Positions 35,167-43,667 of a DNA stretch of 64,000 nt are shown here, piece by piece. A model generated the notes under the pieces. It did no database searches. It was not told where the DNA came from and saw only the letters and a list, made by a program, of their open reading frames with translations. A program made the translations under genes and the position numbers. The stretch covers positions 310,001-374,000 of the forward strand of contig NZ_CP019509.1 of assembly GCF_002002905.1 (NCBI RefSeq). The letters are read 5' to 3'. Position 1 is the first letter of the stretch. Every line of letters begins with the position of its first letter. This stretch comes from Aquaspirillum sp. LM1 (GTDB taxonomy: Bacteria > Pseudomonadota > Gammaproteobacteria > Burkholderiales > Aquaspirillaceae).

Positions 35167-36057
35167 ATGGGCGAGATCGTTATGGCCGTCAAGGCCACAC
35201 ATGTGCCATCGATGCTGATTTCCGAGCAACCGGGGCCGGCGCACGGCTGCCGCCAGGCGGCGATTGACGCCGAGCGCGAGATTGGCCGCCGCGCCCGCGA
35301 GCGTGGGGTGGACACCTTTATCGTGTTCGACACCCACTGGCTGATCAACGCTGGCTTTCACATTAACAACAACGCGGTGCACGAAGGCCATTACACCAGC
35401 CATGAGTTTCCGCACTTCATCCAGGACTTGCCGTATCACTTTCCCGGTAACCCGGAACTGGGTCGGCTGATTGCCGAAGAAGCCACCGCGCTGGGGGTGA
35501 AAACCCGCGCCCATGAGGTGAAATCGCTGGATCTGGAATACGGCACCATCCTGCCGATGCGCTACATGAACGGCGACGGCGAGCAAAAAGTGGTGTCGAT
35601 TGCCGCCTGGAGCACGTTTGGCAGCCTGGAAGAATCGCGCATTGTTGGCGAGGCGGTGGCCCGCGCGGTGGCGCGCAGCGACTGCCGCGCGGCCATTATC
35701 GCCAGCGGTTCGCTGTCGCACCAGATCTGGGAAAACCGCCTGGTCGAGCAAGGCTTTAACACCATCAGCCGCGAATTCAACAAGCAGGTGGATTTGCGGG
35801 TGATCCAGCTGTGGGAGCAAGGCGACTGGCCCACCTTCCTGCGCATGCTGCCCGAGTACGCCCAGTACTGCACCGGCGAAGGCCGCATGCACGACACCGC
35901 CATGCTGTTTGGCGCGCTGGGCTGGGACCAGTACCAGGGCCAGGCGGAAGTGCTGTGTCCGTACTTTGAAAGCTCGGGCACCGGCCAGGTGGTGATGGAA
36001 CTGCCGGTGGCTGGCCGGGTGGTGCCGTCGTTGGGGTTGGAGATGCCGGTTTCCTGA
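35167..36057 (+). CDS. hpaD: 3,4-dihydroxyphenylacetate 2,3-dioxygenase-like, copy 2
   Basis: 296 residues. Same extradiol dioxygenase family as the preceding gene (ATHVPSMLISEQPGP, FDTHWLINAGFHINNN, EYGTILPMRYMN, IIASGSLSHQIWEN, GEGRMHDTAMLFGALGWDQYQGQAE). It differs widely in the middle (EFNKQVDLRVIQLW) and has a C-terminal extension (VAGRVVPSLGLEMPVS). All His and Glu positions that look like metal ligands in copy 1 are kept, so it is probably active. Divergence suggests different substrate preference or oxygen affinity rather than recent duplication. Confidence 0.88.
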   Translation: MGEIVMAVKATHVPSMLISEQPGPAHGCRQAAIDAEREIGRRARERGVDTFIVFDTHWLINAGFHINNNAVHEGHYTSHEFPHFIQDLPYHFPGNPELGRLIAEEATALGVKTRAHEVKSLDLEYGTILPMRYMNGDGEQKVVSIAAWSTFGSLEESRIVGEAVARAVARSDCRAAIIASGSLSHQIWENRLVEQGFNTISREFNKQVDLRVIQLWEQGDWPTFLRMLPEYAQYCTGEGRMHDTAMLFGALGWDQYQGQAEVLCPYFESSGTGQVVMELPVAGRVVPSLGLEMPVS

Positions 36058-36097
36058 GACGGAGAAATGGACAGAGGGATTCGCTGTGGTTCTGTCT

Positions 36098-36205
36098 GGA
36101 TTCCCGCCTGCGCGGGAATGACGATGTGGGCCGCAATGGGCAGTGGTTTGCTCATGCTGGCGCAGGTGGCGCATCAGCTCCGTCGTCCCCGCGCAGGCGG
36201 GGACC
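36098..36205. repeat. Two dRS3-like / dRS3-variant hairpins between hpaD2 and hpaF
   Basis: GGATTCCCGCCTGCGCGGGAATG at 36098-36120 and CGTCCCCGCGCAGGCGGGGACC at 36184-36205. They are the same two palindrome types, in the same order, as in each unit of the array at 40-41.1 kb; the spacer between them is different. Confidence 0.8.
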
Positions 36206-36301
36206 CAGACCGGGCCACAGCGAACCCAAGCATCCCACCCGATGCACCGTGACTCACCCAAGCCGCCGCCGACACTCGCTGTGCCAAGTAAGGAGATACC
36301 C

Positions 36302-36691
36302 ATGCCACATCTGATTGTCGAATACACCGACAACCTGAAAGCCGAGGCGGAGATTCCCGCCCTGCTGAAAAAATCCAACGACATCCTGATTGCCCAGGGT
36401 GGCGTGTTTCCCACTGGCGGCATCCGCGCCCGCGCGCTGTGCCTGTCGGAATACTGCGTGGCCGATGGCAGCTCGGACGATGCCTTTGTTCACCTCACCC
36501 TGAAAATTGGTGCCGGGCGCAGCCCGGAGGCCAAGCAGAAAGTAGGTGATGAGTTGTTCGAGATGATCAAGGCGCATTTTGCCGCGCTGTACGCGCGCCG
36601 ACCGCTGGCCTTGTCGATGGAGATTGTCGAATTCTCCGAGGCCGGCACCTGGAAGCACAACAATATTCACGCCCGCTACCGCAAGGCTTGA
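36302..36691 (+). CDS. hpaF: 5-carboxymethyl-2-hydroxymuconate delta-isomerase HpaF
   Basis: 129 residues. Member of the tautomerase superfamily: MPHLIVEYTDNL gives the N-terminal Pro after Met removal. It isomerises 5-carboxymethyl-2-hydroxymuconate. Family motifs are FPTGGIRARALCLSEYCVADG, VHLTLKIGAGRS and SMEIVEFSEAGTWKHNNIHARY. Start at ATG 36302 after AAGGAGA. The frame is open further upstream into repeats but has no coding support there. Confidence 0.92.
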   Translation: MPHLIVEYTDNLKAEAEIPALLKKSNDILIAQGGVFPTGGIRARALCLSEYCVADGSSDDAFVHLTLKIGAGRSPEAKQKVGDELFEMIKAHFAALYARRPLALSMEIVEFSEAGTWKHNNIHARYRKA

Positions 36692-36715
36692 GCGGGCTTT
36701 CTGGAGAGTTTTCCC

Positions 36716-37519
36716 ATGCTGACCCCCGCCATCCATCTGGATCTGGCCCGCCAGCTGCATCAGGCCGAACAAGGCCGCGAGCAGATTCTAGCGCCGTCGC
36801 TGCAATACCCCGACATCACCATCGAAGACGCCTATGCCGTGCAAAAGGCGTGGGTGGCGATCAAGCTGGCCGAGGGCCAGAAGATTGTCGGCCATAAAAT
36901 CGGCCTGACCTCGCGCGCCATGCAGATGTCCTCGCAAATCAACGAACCGGACTTTGGCACCCTGCTGGACGAAATGGTCTACAAGGACGCCGCCGATATT
37001 GCCTGCGCGCGCTTTATCGACCCCATGGTGGAAGTTGAACTGGCCTTTATCCTGAAAGACCGGCTGGAAGGCGAGCAGGTGACCATTTTTGACGTGCTGT
37101 CGGCCACCGATTATGTGGTGCCGGCGGTGGAGATCATCGACGCACGCTGCCACCGCATCGACCCGGCCAGCAAGCGCCCGCGCAAGGTGATGGACACCAT
37201 TTCCGACAATGCCGCCAATGTGGGCATCATCCTCGGCGGGCGGCCGATCAAGCCGCTGGAGCTGGACCTGCGCTGGGTGTCGGCCCTGCTGTACAAAAAC
37301 GGCGTGATCGAGGAAACCGGCGTTGCCGCTGGCGTGCTCAACCACCCGGCCAACGGCATTGCCTGGCTGGCCAAAAAATTCGCCCCGCATCAGGTGGCGC
37401 TGGAGCCGGGGCAGATCATCCTGGCCGGTTCATTCACCCGGCCCGTGAAGGTGAAGGCCGGCGACACCATCCATGTCGATTACGGCCCGCTGGGCAATAT
37501 CAGCACCCGTTTTGTCTGA
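36716..37519 (+). CDS. hpaH: 2-oxo-hept-3-ene-1,7-dioate hydratase HpaH
   Basis: 267 residues. Divalent-metal-dependent hydratase of the MhpD/HpaH family (FAH-like fold) that adds water to 2-oxohept-3-enedioate. Motifs are [42 protein letters not shown] with the metal-binding glutamates, [11 protein letters not shown] and [17 protein letters not shown]. It lies between hpaF and hpaI with 12-25-base gaps and an operon-like arrangement. Confidence 0.93.
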   Translation: MLTPAIHLDLARQLHQAEQGREQILAPSLQYPDITIEDAYAVQKAWVAIKLAEGQKIVGHKIGLTSRAMQMSSQINEPDFGTLLDEMVYKDAADIACARFIDPMVEVELAFILKDRLEGEQVTIFDVLSATDYVVPAVEIIDARCHRIDPASKRPRKVMDTISDNAANVGIILGGRPIKPLELDLRWVSALLYKNGVIEETGVAAGVLNHPANGIAWLAKKFAPHQVALEPGQIILAGSFTRPVKVKAGDTIHVDYGPLGNISTRFV

Positions 37520-37531
37520 GGAGCGCCCGTG

Positions 37532-38329
37532 ATGGACATGCCTGTGAATCCCTTCAAGCGTGCGCTGGCCACTGGCCAGACGCAAATTGGCCTGTTTCTC
37601 GGCCTGGCGCACGCCTACAGCGCCGAAATTGTCGCCACCGCCGGTTTTGACTGGCTGTTGATCGACGGCGAACACGGCCCCAACGACCTGCAAGGCATCA
37701 TTGCCCAGTTGCAGGCGCTGGCTCCGTATCCGGTGCGCCCGGTGGTGCGCACACCAGACCACGACGTGGCGCGCATCAAGCAATGGCTGGATGGCGGCGC
37801 GCAAACGCTGATGGTGCCGATGGTGGAATCCGCCGCCGATGCCGCAAAACTGGTGCGTGCCATGCGCTACCCGCCGCACGGCGTGCGCGGCGTGGGCACG
37901 GCCATGGCGCGTGCCGCGCGCTGGAATGGCGTGGCGGACTACTTTGCCCGCGCCGATGGCGAAATGTGCCTGATCGTGCAGATTGAATCCACCCACGGCC
38001 TGGCCGCGCTGGACGAGATTCTGGCGGTGGACGGCGTGGACGCGGTGTTTATCGGCCCGTCCGACCTGGCGGCGTCGATGGGCCATCTGGGTCAGCCCGG
38101 CCATCCCGAGGTCAAGGCAGCGGTGGAAACCGCCATCGGCCAGATTGCCGCCGCTGGCAAGGCCGCTGGGGTGTTTTCTGCTGACCCGGCCACCGCTGGC
38201 GCGTATCAGGCTATCGGCGCGCGCTTTCTGCTGGTGGGCGTGGATACCCTGTTATTGCGCAACGCCGCCGTGGCGCTGGCCGACCGCTTCAAGCCCGCCG
38301 CCGCTGCCGCTGCCGGTGCTGCCTACTGA
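37532..38329 (+). CDS. hpaI: 4-hydroxy-2-oxoheptanedioate aldolase HpaI
   Basis: 265 residues. Class II (metal-dependent) aldolase of the HpcH/HpaI family, splitting 4-hydroxy-2-oxoheptanedioate into pyruvate and succinate semialdehyde. Motifs are DWLLIDGEHGPNDLQG, TLMVPMVESAADAAKLV, RYPPHGVRGVG, IVQIESTHGLAALDEI and FIGPSDLAASMG. A GTG at 37529 directly precedes the chosen ATG. Its product feeds the dehydrogenase encoded next. Confidence 0.93.
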   Translation: MDMPVNPFKRALATGQTQIGLFLGLAHAYSAEIVATAGFDWLLIDGEHGPNDLQGIIAQLQALAPYPVRPVVRTPDHDVARIKQWLDGGAQTLMVPMVESAADAAKLVRAMRYPPHGVRGVGTAMARAARWNGVADYFARADGEMCLIVQIESTHGLAALDEILAVDGVDAVFIGPSDLAASMGHLGQPGHPEVKAAVETAIGQIAAAGKAAGVFSADPATAGAYQAIGARFLLVGVDTLLLRNAAVALADRFKPAAAAAAGAAY

Positions 38330-38457
38330 GCACTGATCTATTGAGCTGCACACAACCCCCGTGCAGCGATCCTGGCCAGGCGTGCTGCCGCAGACATCAA
38401 CGCCAGGAGGGTTTCGTGCGCAGCGCTCTTCCCCCATTGCCGATCAAGGAGATTCCC

Positions 38458-39912
38458 ATGCTGACCCTGCAAGACCCGACGCTGCTGCGCAGCGCCTGCT
38501 ACATCAACGGCGTCTGGACGCTGGCCGACAGCGGCGACACCGTGGCGGTGAGCAACCCGGCCACTGGTGACACACTGGCCCACGTGCCGCGCTGCGGCAC
38601 CGCCGAAACCGAGCGCGCCATTGCCGCCGCCGAACAGGCGCTAAAAACCTGGCGCGACACCACGGCTGCCGAGCGCAGCCGCATTCTGCGCCGCTGGTTT
38701 GACCTGTTGCTGACCCATCAGGAAGACCTGGCGCGCATCATGACTGCCGAGCAAGGCAAGCCGCTGGCCGAGGCGCGCGGCGAAATCGCCTATGCGGCGG
38801 CGTATATCGAATGGTTTGCCGAAGAAGCCAAGCGCGCCTACGGCGAGGTGATTCCGTCGCCGTTCAAAGACCGTCAGCTGGTGGTTACCCAGGAGCCAGT
38901 GGGCGTGTGCGCGGCCATCACGCCGTGGAATTTCCCGTCGGCGATGATCACCCGCAAAGTGGCCCCGGCGCTGGCCGCCGGCTGCACCATCGTGCTCAAG
39001 CCCGCCGAACAAACCCCGCTGTCGGCGCTGGCGCTGGCCGAACTGGCCGAGCGCGCTGGCGTGCCAGCCGGCGTGTTCAGCGTGGTCACCGGCAAGGCTT
39101 CGGCAATTGGCGCGGTGATGACCGCCAGCCCGGTGGTGCGCAAGCTCACCTTCACCGGCTCGACGCCGATTGGCCAGCTGCTGATGCAGCAATGCGCCGG
39201 CACAGTCAAAAAACTCTCGCTGGAGCTGGGCGGCAATGCGCCGTTCATCGTGTTTGACGACGCCGACCTGGACGCCGCCGTGGCCGGTGCCATGGCGTCG
39301 AAATACCGCAACGCCGGCCAGACCTGCGTGTGCTCCAATCGCTTTCTGGTGCAGGACGGCGTGTACGACGCCTTTGCCGCCAAGCTGGCTGCTGCGGTGG
39401 CGGCACTGAAGGTGGGCAATGGCATGGACGACGGCGTGACCCAAGGTCCACTGATCGACCAGGCGGCCATTGCCAAGGTGGAAGAACTGGTGCAGGACGC
39501 CGTCAGCAAGGGGGCCAGGGTGGTGGCCGGTGGCCAGCGCCATGAATTGGGCGGCACCTGGTACGCGCCCACCGTGCTGGCGGACGTGACCCCCGCCATG
39601 GCGGTGGCCAGGGAAGAAATCTTTGGCCCGGTGGCACCGTTGTTCCGCTTCAAGACCGAAGCCGAAGCGATGCAGATGGCCAACGACACCGAATTTGGCC
39701 TGGCGGCGTATTTTTACTCGAAAGACCATGGCCGCGTCTGGCGGGTGTCCAGGCAGCTGGAGTACGGCATGGTTGGCGTCAACACCGGGATGATTTCCAC
39801 TGAAGTGGCACCGTTTGGCGGGGTGAAATTGTCTGGCGTAGGCCGCGAAGGCTCCAGCCATGGCCTGGCTGAATACATGGAAACCAAATACCTGGCACTG
39901 GCCGGGCTGTGA
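38458..39912 (+). CDS. gabD: NAD(P)-dependent succinate-semialdehyde dehydrogenase (GabD type)
   Basis: 484 residues from ATG 38458 (MLTLQDPTLLRSACYINGVW) after AAGGAG. It oxidises succinate semialdehyde, the HpaI product, to succinate. Motifs are TPWNFPSAMITRKVAPALAAGC, FTGSTPIGQLLMQQC, the catalytic-Glu segment LELGGNAPFIVFDDAD, the catalytic-Cys segment NAGQTCVCSNR, and EIFGPVAPLFRF. It ends with GVKLSGVGREGSSHGLAEYMETKYL, typical of GabD. No gab regulon genes surround it, so it serves the hpa pathway here. Confidence 0.92.
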   Translation: MLTLQDPTLLRSACYINGVWTLADSGDTVAVSNPATGDTLAHVPRCGTAETERAIAAAEQALKTWRDTTAAERSRILRRWFDLLLTHQEDLARIMTAEQGKPLAEARGEIAYAAAYIEWFAEEAKRAYGEVIPSPFKDRQLVVTQEPVGVCAAITPWNFPSAMITRKVAPALAAGCTIVLKPAEQTPLSALALAELAERAGVPAGVFSVVTGKASAIGAVMTASPVVRKLTFTGSTPIGQLLMQQCAGTVKKLSLELGGNAPFIVFDDADLDAAVAGAMASKYRNAGQTCVCSNRFLVQDGVYDAFAAKLAAAVAALKVGNGMDDGVTQGPLIDQAAIAKVEELVQDAVSKGARVVAGGQRHELGGTWYAPTVLADVTPAMAVAREEIFGPVAPLFRFKTEAEAMQMANDTEFGLAAYFYSKDHGRVWRVSRQLEYGMVGVNTGMISTEVAPFGGVKLSGVGREGSSHGLAEYMETKYLALAGL

Positions 39913-39970
39913 ACGGCAGGGATGCGGCCACGGCGTGGCGAAGGTGAAATCCCGTTGAGCGCAGTTTGTT

Positions 39971-41104
39971 GAGTGACTTCCCCGCCCCACGCTGTGGTGA
40001 ATTCTGGATTCCCGCCTGCGCGGGAATGACGGGGTGGGGTGCTGCGAGTGGTGTGTCGTATTCCGCCACCCGATTGACGCCCACCCCCGCGTCGTCCCCG
40101 CGCAGGCGGGGACCCAGGCAAGGTGCCACGACGTGGTGACGGTGAAAGTGCGTTGATCGTGGTTGGTTGAGTGATTCCCTCGCCCCACGCTGTGGTGAAT
40201 CCTGGATTCCCGCCTGTGCGGGAATGACGGGGAGGCGTGCCGCGAGTGGTGTGTCGTATTTCGCCACCCGATTGACGCCCACCCCCGCGTCGTCCCCGCG
40301 CAGGCGGGGACCCAGGCAAGGCACCACAACGTGGTGACGGTGAAAGTGCGTTGATCGTGGTTGGTGAGTGACTTCCCCGCCCCACGCTGTGGTGAATCCT
40401 GGATTCCCGCCTGCGCGGGAATGACGGGGTGGGGTGCCGCGAGTGGTGTGTCGTATTCCGCCACCCGATTTACGCCCATCCCCGCGTCGTCCCCGCGCAG
40501 GTGGGGACCCAGGCAAGGCACCACAACGTGGTGACGGTGAAAGTGCGTTGATCGTGGTTGGAGAGTGACTCCCCCGCCCCACGCTGTGGTGAATCCTGGA
40601 TTCCCGCCTGCGCGGGAATGACGGGGTGGGGTGCCGCGAGTGGTGTGTCGTATTCCGCCACCCGATTGACGCCCACCCCCGCGTCGTCCCCGCGCAGGCG
40701 GGGACCCAGGCAAGGCACCACAACGTGGTGACGGTGAAAGTGCGTTGATCGTGGTTGGTGAGTGATTCCCCCGCTCCACGCTGTGGTGAATCCTGGATTC
40801 CCGCCTGCGCGGGAATGACGAGGTGGGGCACCGCGAGTGGTGTGTCGTATTGCGCCGCCCGATTGACGCCCACCCCCCGCGTCGTCCCCGCGCAGGCGGG
40901 GACCCAGGCAAGGCACCACAACGTGGTGACGGTGAAAGTGCGTTGATCGTGGTTGGTGAGTGATTCCCCCGCCCCACGCTGTGGTGAATCCTGGATTCCC
41001 GCCTGCGCGGGAATGACGGGGTGGGGTGCCGCGAGTGGTGTGTCGTATTGCGCCGCCCGATTGACGCCCACCCCCGCGTCGTCCCCGCGCAGGCGGGGAC
41101 CCAG
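39971..41104. repeat. Tandem array of six ~197-bp units, each with two hairpin palindromes
   Basis: The landmark GGATTCCCGCCTG recurs at 40006, 40204 (one change: GCCTGT), 40401, 40598, 40795 and 40993, giving spacings of 197-198 bases. Each unit has a dRS3-type hairpin (ATTCCCGCCTGCGCGGGAAT), then a CGAGTGGTGTGTCGTATT stretch, then a second hairpin (GTCCCCGCGCAGGCGGGGAC), then a CACCACAACGTGGTG dyad and GTGCGTTGATCGTGGTTGG. Five units are complete; the sixth stops after the second hairpin. Units differ by few substitutions, indicating recent amplification. The open frames across it are by-products of base composition. Confidence 0.92.
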
Positions 41105-41277
41105 TAGCCCCCATGGCAAGCCACCGTGGATTTGCCCGCCCTTCGGCGCTCAAGGCCGGGGGCGTGGCTTTTGCCCGCGCAGTGTTTGTGCATTCTGTGC
41201 ACATCGGCACACGCAAGATGACGGCTAACCTTGCTGTCTTTACCCTGAGCCTCCCCCATTGTCTGTCAGGAGCCCTG

Positions 41278-42477
41278 ATGTTTTCTCGTCCACCCTTGCC
41301 GGCGGCGCGGCTGATCGTGCTGCTCGGCGCACTGGTTGCCTTCGGGCCGCTCGCCATCGACCTGTATCTGCCGGCGCTGCCAGCGATGGCCAGCGGGCTC
41401 GCCGCGTCGGCGGAAAGGGTGCAACTGTCGATTACCGTCTTCCTCGCCGGCTTTTCGCTGGGCATGCTGTTCTACGGGCCGATTTCCGACCGCTATGGCC
41501 GGCGCACGGTGATGCTCTCCGGCATCGTGCTGTTTGCCGCGGCCAGCCTGGCCTGCATGCTGGCGACGGCGGTCGAGCAACTGATCGTTGCCCGCTTCGT
41601 CCAGGCGCTTGGCGGTGGCGCAGCCTCGGTGCTGGCGCGCGCCGTGGTGCGCGACGTGTACACGCCGACCGAAGCGATCCGCAAACTCTCGCTGATGGCC
41701 ATGGTGACGGCGATTGCGCCGCTGCTGGCACCGCTGCTCGGCAGCCTGCTGCTCGTCCAGTTCGGCTGGCGCGGTACCTTCGCTGCCGTCGTGCTGTGGG
41801 GCGTGCTCAGCCTGCTCGTCGTCTGGTTCCAGTTGCCGGAAACCCTGCCGGCCGAGCAGCGCGGTCAGCTGCCGCTGAGTCGGGCTTTTGCCATCTACGG
41901 CAGCCTGCTTGTCGATCCGGTGGCGCTCGGCCTGATGCTGGCCGGTGGCATGTCCTTCGCCGCGATGTTTGCCTACATCACGGCCAGTCCCTTCTATTTC
42001 ATCGAGCTGCACGGCTTTTCGCCCTTCGCCTACGGCCTGCTCTTTGCGAGCAACGCGGTTGGCATCTTCGCCGCCAATTACGCCAACAGCCGCCTGGTCA
42101 AGGCCAGGGGGCCGGTTGTCATGGCCGGCATCGGTAGCGGCCTGGGCTTTTTGGGCGCGGTGCTGCTGTGGGTTGCGGTTGGTGTGAACGACGCACTGCC
42201 GGCGGTGATCGTCGGTCTCTTTATCGTGGTCAGCATGACCGGCCTGCTCGGTGCCAACTGTGTCGGTTTGCTGATGGCGCGTTATCCGCAGAACGCCGGC
42301 GCGGCTGCCGCGCTGTTCGGGGCCAGCCAGTTCGGTCTGGGCATGCTGGCCAGTGCAACGATCAGTTATTTCCATAGTCCAAACGGCCAGGCGATGGCTT
42401 GGGTCATTCTGGTTGTTTCGGGTGTTTCCCTGCTTGGCTGGTTCATGTTTCGAGTGTGCGGCCATCGCGGTCAATGA
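41278..42477 (+). CDS. Bcr/CflA-family MFS drug-type efflux transporter
   Basis: 399 residues from ATG 41278, with CAGGAG upstream. Twelve membrane segments. The Bcr/CflA signatures are GPLAIDLYLPALPAMA in the first helix, FYGPISDRYGRRTVML between helices 2 and 3, and RFVQALGGGAASVLARAVVRDVY. It probably exports a small toxic metabolite by proton antiport in the inner membrane. It is the first gene after the tandem array and heads a four-gene co-oriented module. Codon use favours CTC and GTC more than genes on either side, hinting at separate origin. Confidence 0.88.
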   Translation: MFSRPPLPAARLIVLLGALVAFGPLAIDLYLPALPAMASGLAASAERVQLSITVFLAGFSLGMLFYGPISDRYGRRTVMLSGIVLFAAASLACMLATAVEQLIVARFVQALGGGAASVLARAVVRDVYTPTEAIRKLSLMAMVTAIAPLLAPLLGSLLLVQFGWRGTFAAVVLWGVLSLLVVWFQLPETLPAEQRGQLPLSRAFAIYGSLLVDPVALGLMLAGGMSFAAMFAYITASPFYFIELHGFSPFAYGLLFASNAVGIFAANYANSRLVKARGPVVMAGIGSGLGFLGAVLLWVAVGVNDALPAVIVGLFIVVSMTGLLGANCVGLLMARYPQNAGAAAALFGASQFGLGMLASATISYFHSPNGQAMAWVILVVSGVSLLGWFMFRVCGHRGQ

Positions 42478-42501
42478 TTCGAAAAGCTTGGGAGAGACGA
42501 C

Positions 42502-43545
42502 ATGAATGCTGCTGCCTACCGCGAGGCCGAGGCCCATCTGGCCAGTGATACCCAGTATCTTGGGGTGCGTGCCGAGCATGCGCTGGGCCGCCCTGATGCG
42601 ACGCTGTTCAGCCTCGACGTGGATGAAGCATCCACCCGCCTCTCCGCTGTCTATAACACCAACCGCCTGCACCTGGCGGGACGGGCGCAGGATTTCCGGA
42701 TGCGGCTGCGGACTTCGCAAATCGGCAGCCTGGGCCTGGCAACGCTGGCTTTCGGGACCGAGATCGATATTGAACAGTCGGGTGATCGCCCCTTTGTTCT
42801 GGTCACGACCCAGATCAGCGGCTTTTCCCGGGTGACGACCCCAGCCGGAACGGCTGCCGGCGGGCGCGGCTTCGTGGTCGTCGATTCGGCGGGGCAACTG
42901 GTCAGCAAACGCTTCAGTGCCGACAGCGAGCGCTGCAATGTGCGGGTCGATCAGGCGGCGCTGGATGCCAAATGCGCAGCCTTGCTGGATCGGCCGCTGG
43001 ACAAGCCGCTGCGCTTTTCGCCCTTTGGCTGCAACAACGGCCTGGTCGAGCGGCGCTGGATTGGCCTGCTGCAGATGTTGCTCGGTTATGTCGGCATGCC
43101 GGTGCCTGCATCGTCAGGGCCAATTATTCACAACCTGGAAGAAGCGGTGCTGCTGCACCTGCTGCTCGAGCACGAGCATTCGTACAGCGACGCCTTGCGC
43201 CATCCGGCTGCTGGCCTGGCACCGCGCCATGTCAAGCGGGCCGAGGATTACATTCGCGCCCATGCCCGGGAGGCGCTGACGCTGGAACGGCTTGCGGCGG
43301 CAGTGGGGTGCAGCATTCGCACGCTGTCCGACGGCTTTCACAAGGCGAGGGGCACGACACCGATGAATTTCCTGCGCCAGGTGCGCATGGCCGGCGCGCG
43401 CAGCGATTTGCAACAGGGGCCGGCAGTGGGCGGTGTTTCAGAAATTGCGCTGGCCTGGGGCTTCAATCACCTGGGCCGTTTTTCCGCCGACTATCGCCGC
43501 TGTTTCGGCGAATCCCCCTCGGAAACCCTGCGCCGGGGGCGCTGA
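42502..43545 (+). CDS. AraC-family transcriptional regulator
   Basis: 347 residues. The N-terminal AraC-binding-like domain (to about residue 200) resembles regulators of aromatic catabolic genes. The C-terminal double helix-turn-helix is HAREALTLERLAAAVGCSIRTLSDGFHKARGTTPMNFLRQVRM, followed by VSEIALAWGFNHLGRFSADYRRCFGESPSE (split here only by normal sequence). It lies 24 bases after the MFS gene and about 120 bases before the TRAP binding protein gene, which it probably controls. The inducer is unknown. Confidence 0.88.
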   Translation: MNAAAYREAEAHLASDTQYLGVRAEHALGRPDATLFSLDVDEASTRLSAVYNTNRLHLAGRAQDFRMRLRTSQIGSLGLATLAFGTEIDIEQSGDRPFVLVTTQISGFSRVTTPAGTAAGGRGFVVVDSAGQLVSKRFSADSERCNVRVDQAALDAKCAALLDRPLDKPLRFSPFGCNNGLVERRWIGLLQMLLGYVGMPVPASSGPIIHNLEEAVLLHLLLEHEHSYSDALRHPAAGLAPRHVKRAEDYIRAHAREALTLERLAAAVGCSIRTLSDGFHKARGTTPMNFLRQVRMAGARSDLQQGPAVGGVSEIALAWGFNHLGRFSADYRRCFGESPSETLRRGR

Positions 43546-43667
43546 ACCAAAATCCGCCAGATGCGGACAAGCATCGCCGGATCCGGATAGTTGCCGGCGG
43601 GGTGTCTTCCTATGATGTATTGGTTGGCTTGATGCCCATCGCGCCAACCACATGAGGAGACATCTAA

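Noticed and set aside
39971-41104. Regularly spaced palindromes resembling a CRISPR array
   Set aside because: The sequences between palindromes are also conserved between units, the period is about 197 bases, and no cas genes are present.
38641-41259. 872-residue minus-strand open frame spanning the tandem array, plus shorter repeats-encoded frames
   Set aside because: The frame is antisense to gabD for its first part and then runs through 197-bp units whose length is not a multiple of three. The peptides (FPRRRESR, IPAQAGIQ types) are known by-products of dRS3-like palindromes.
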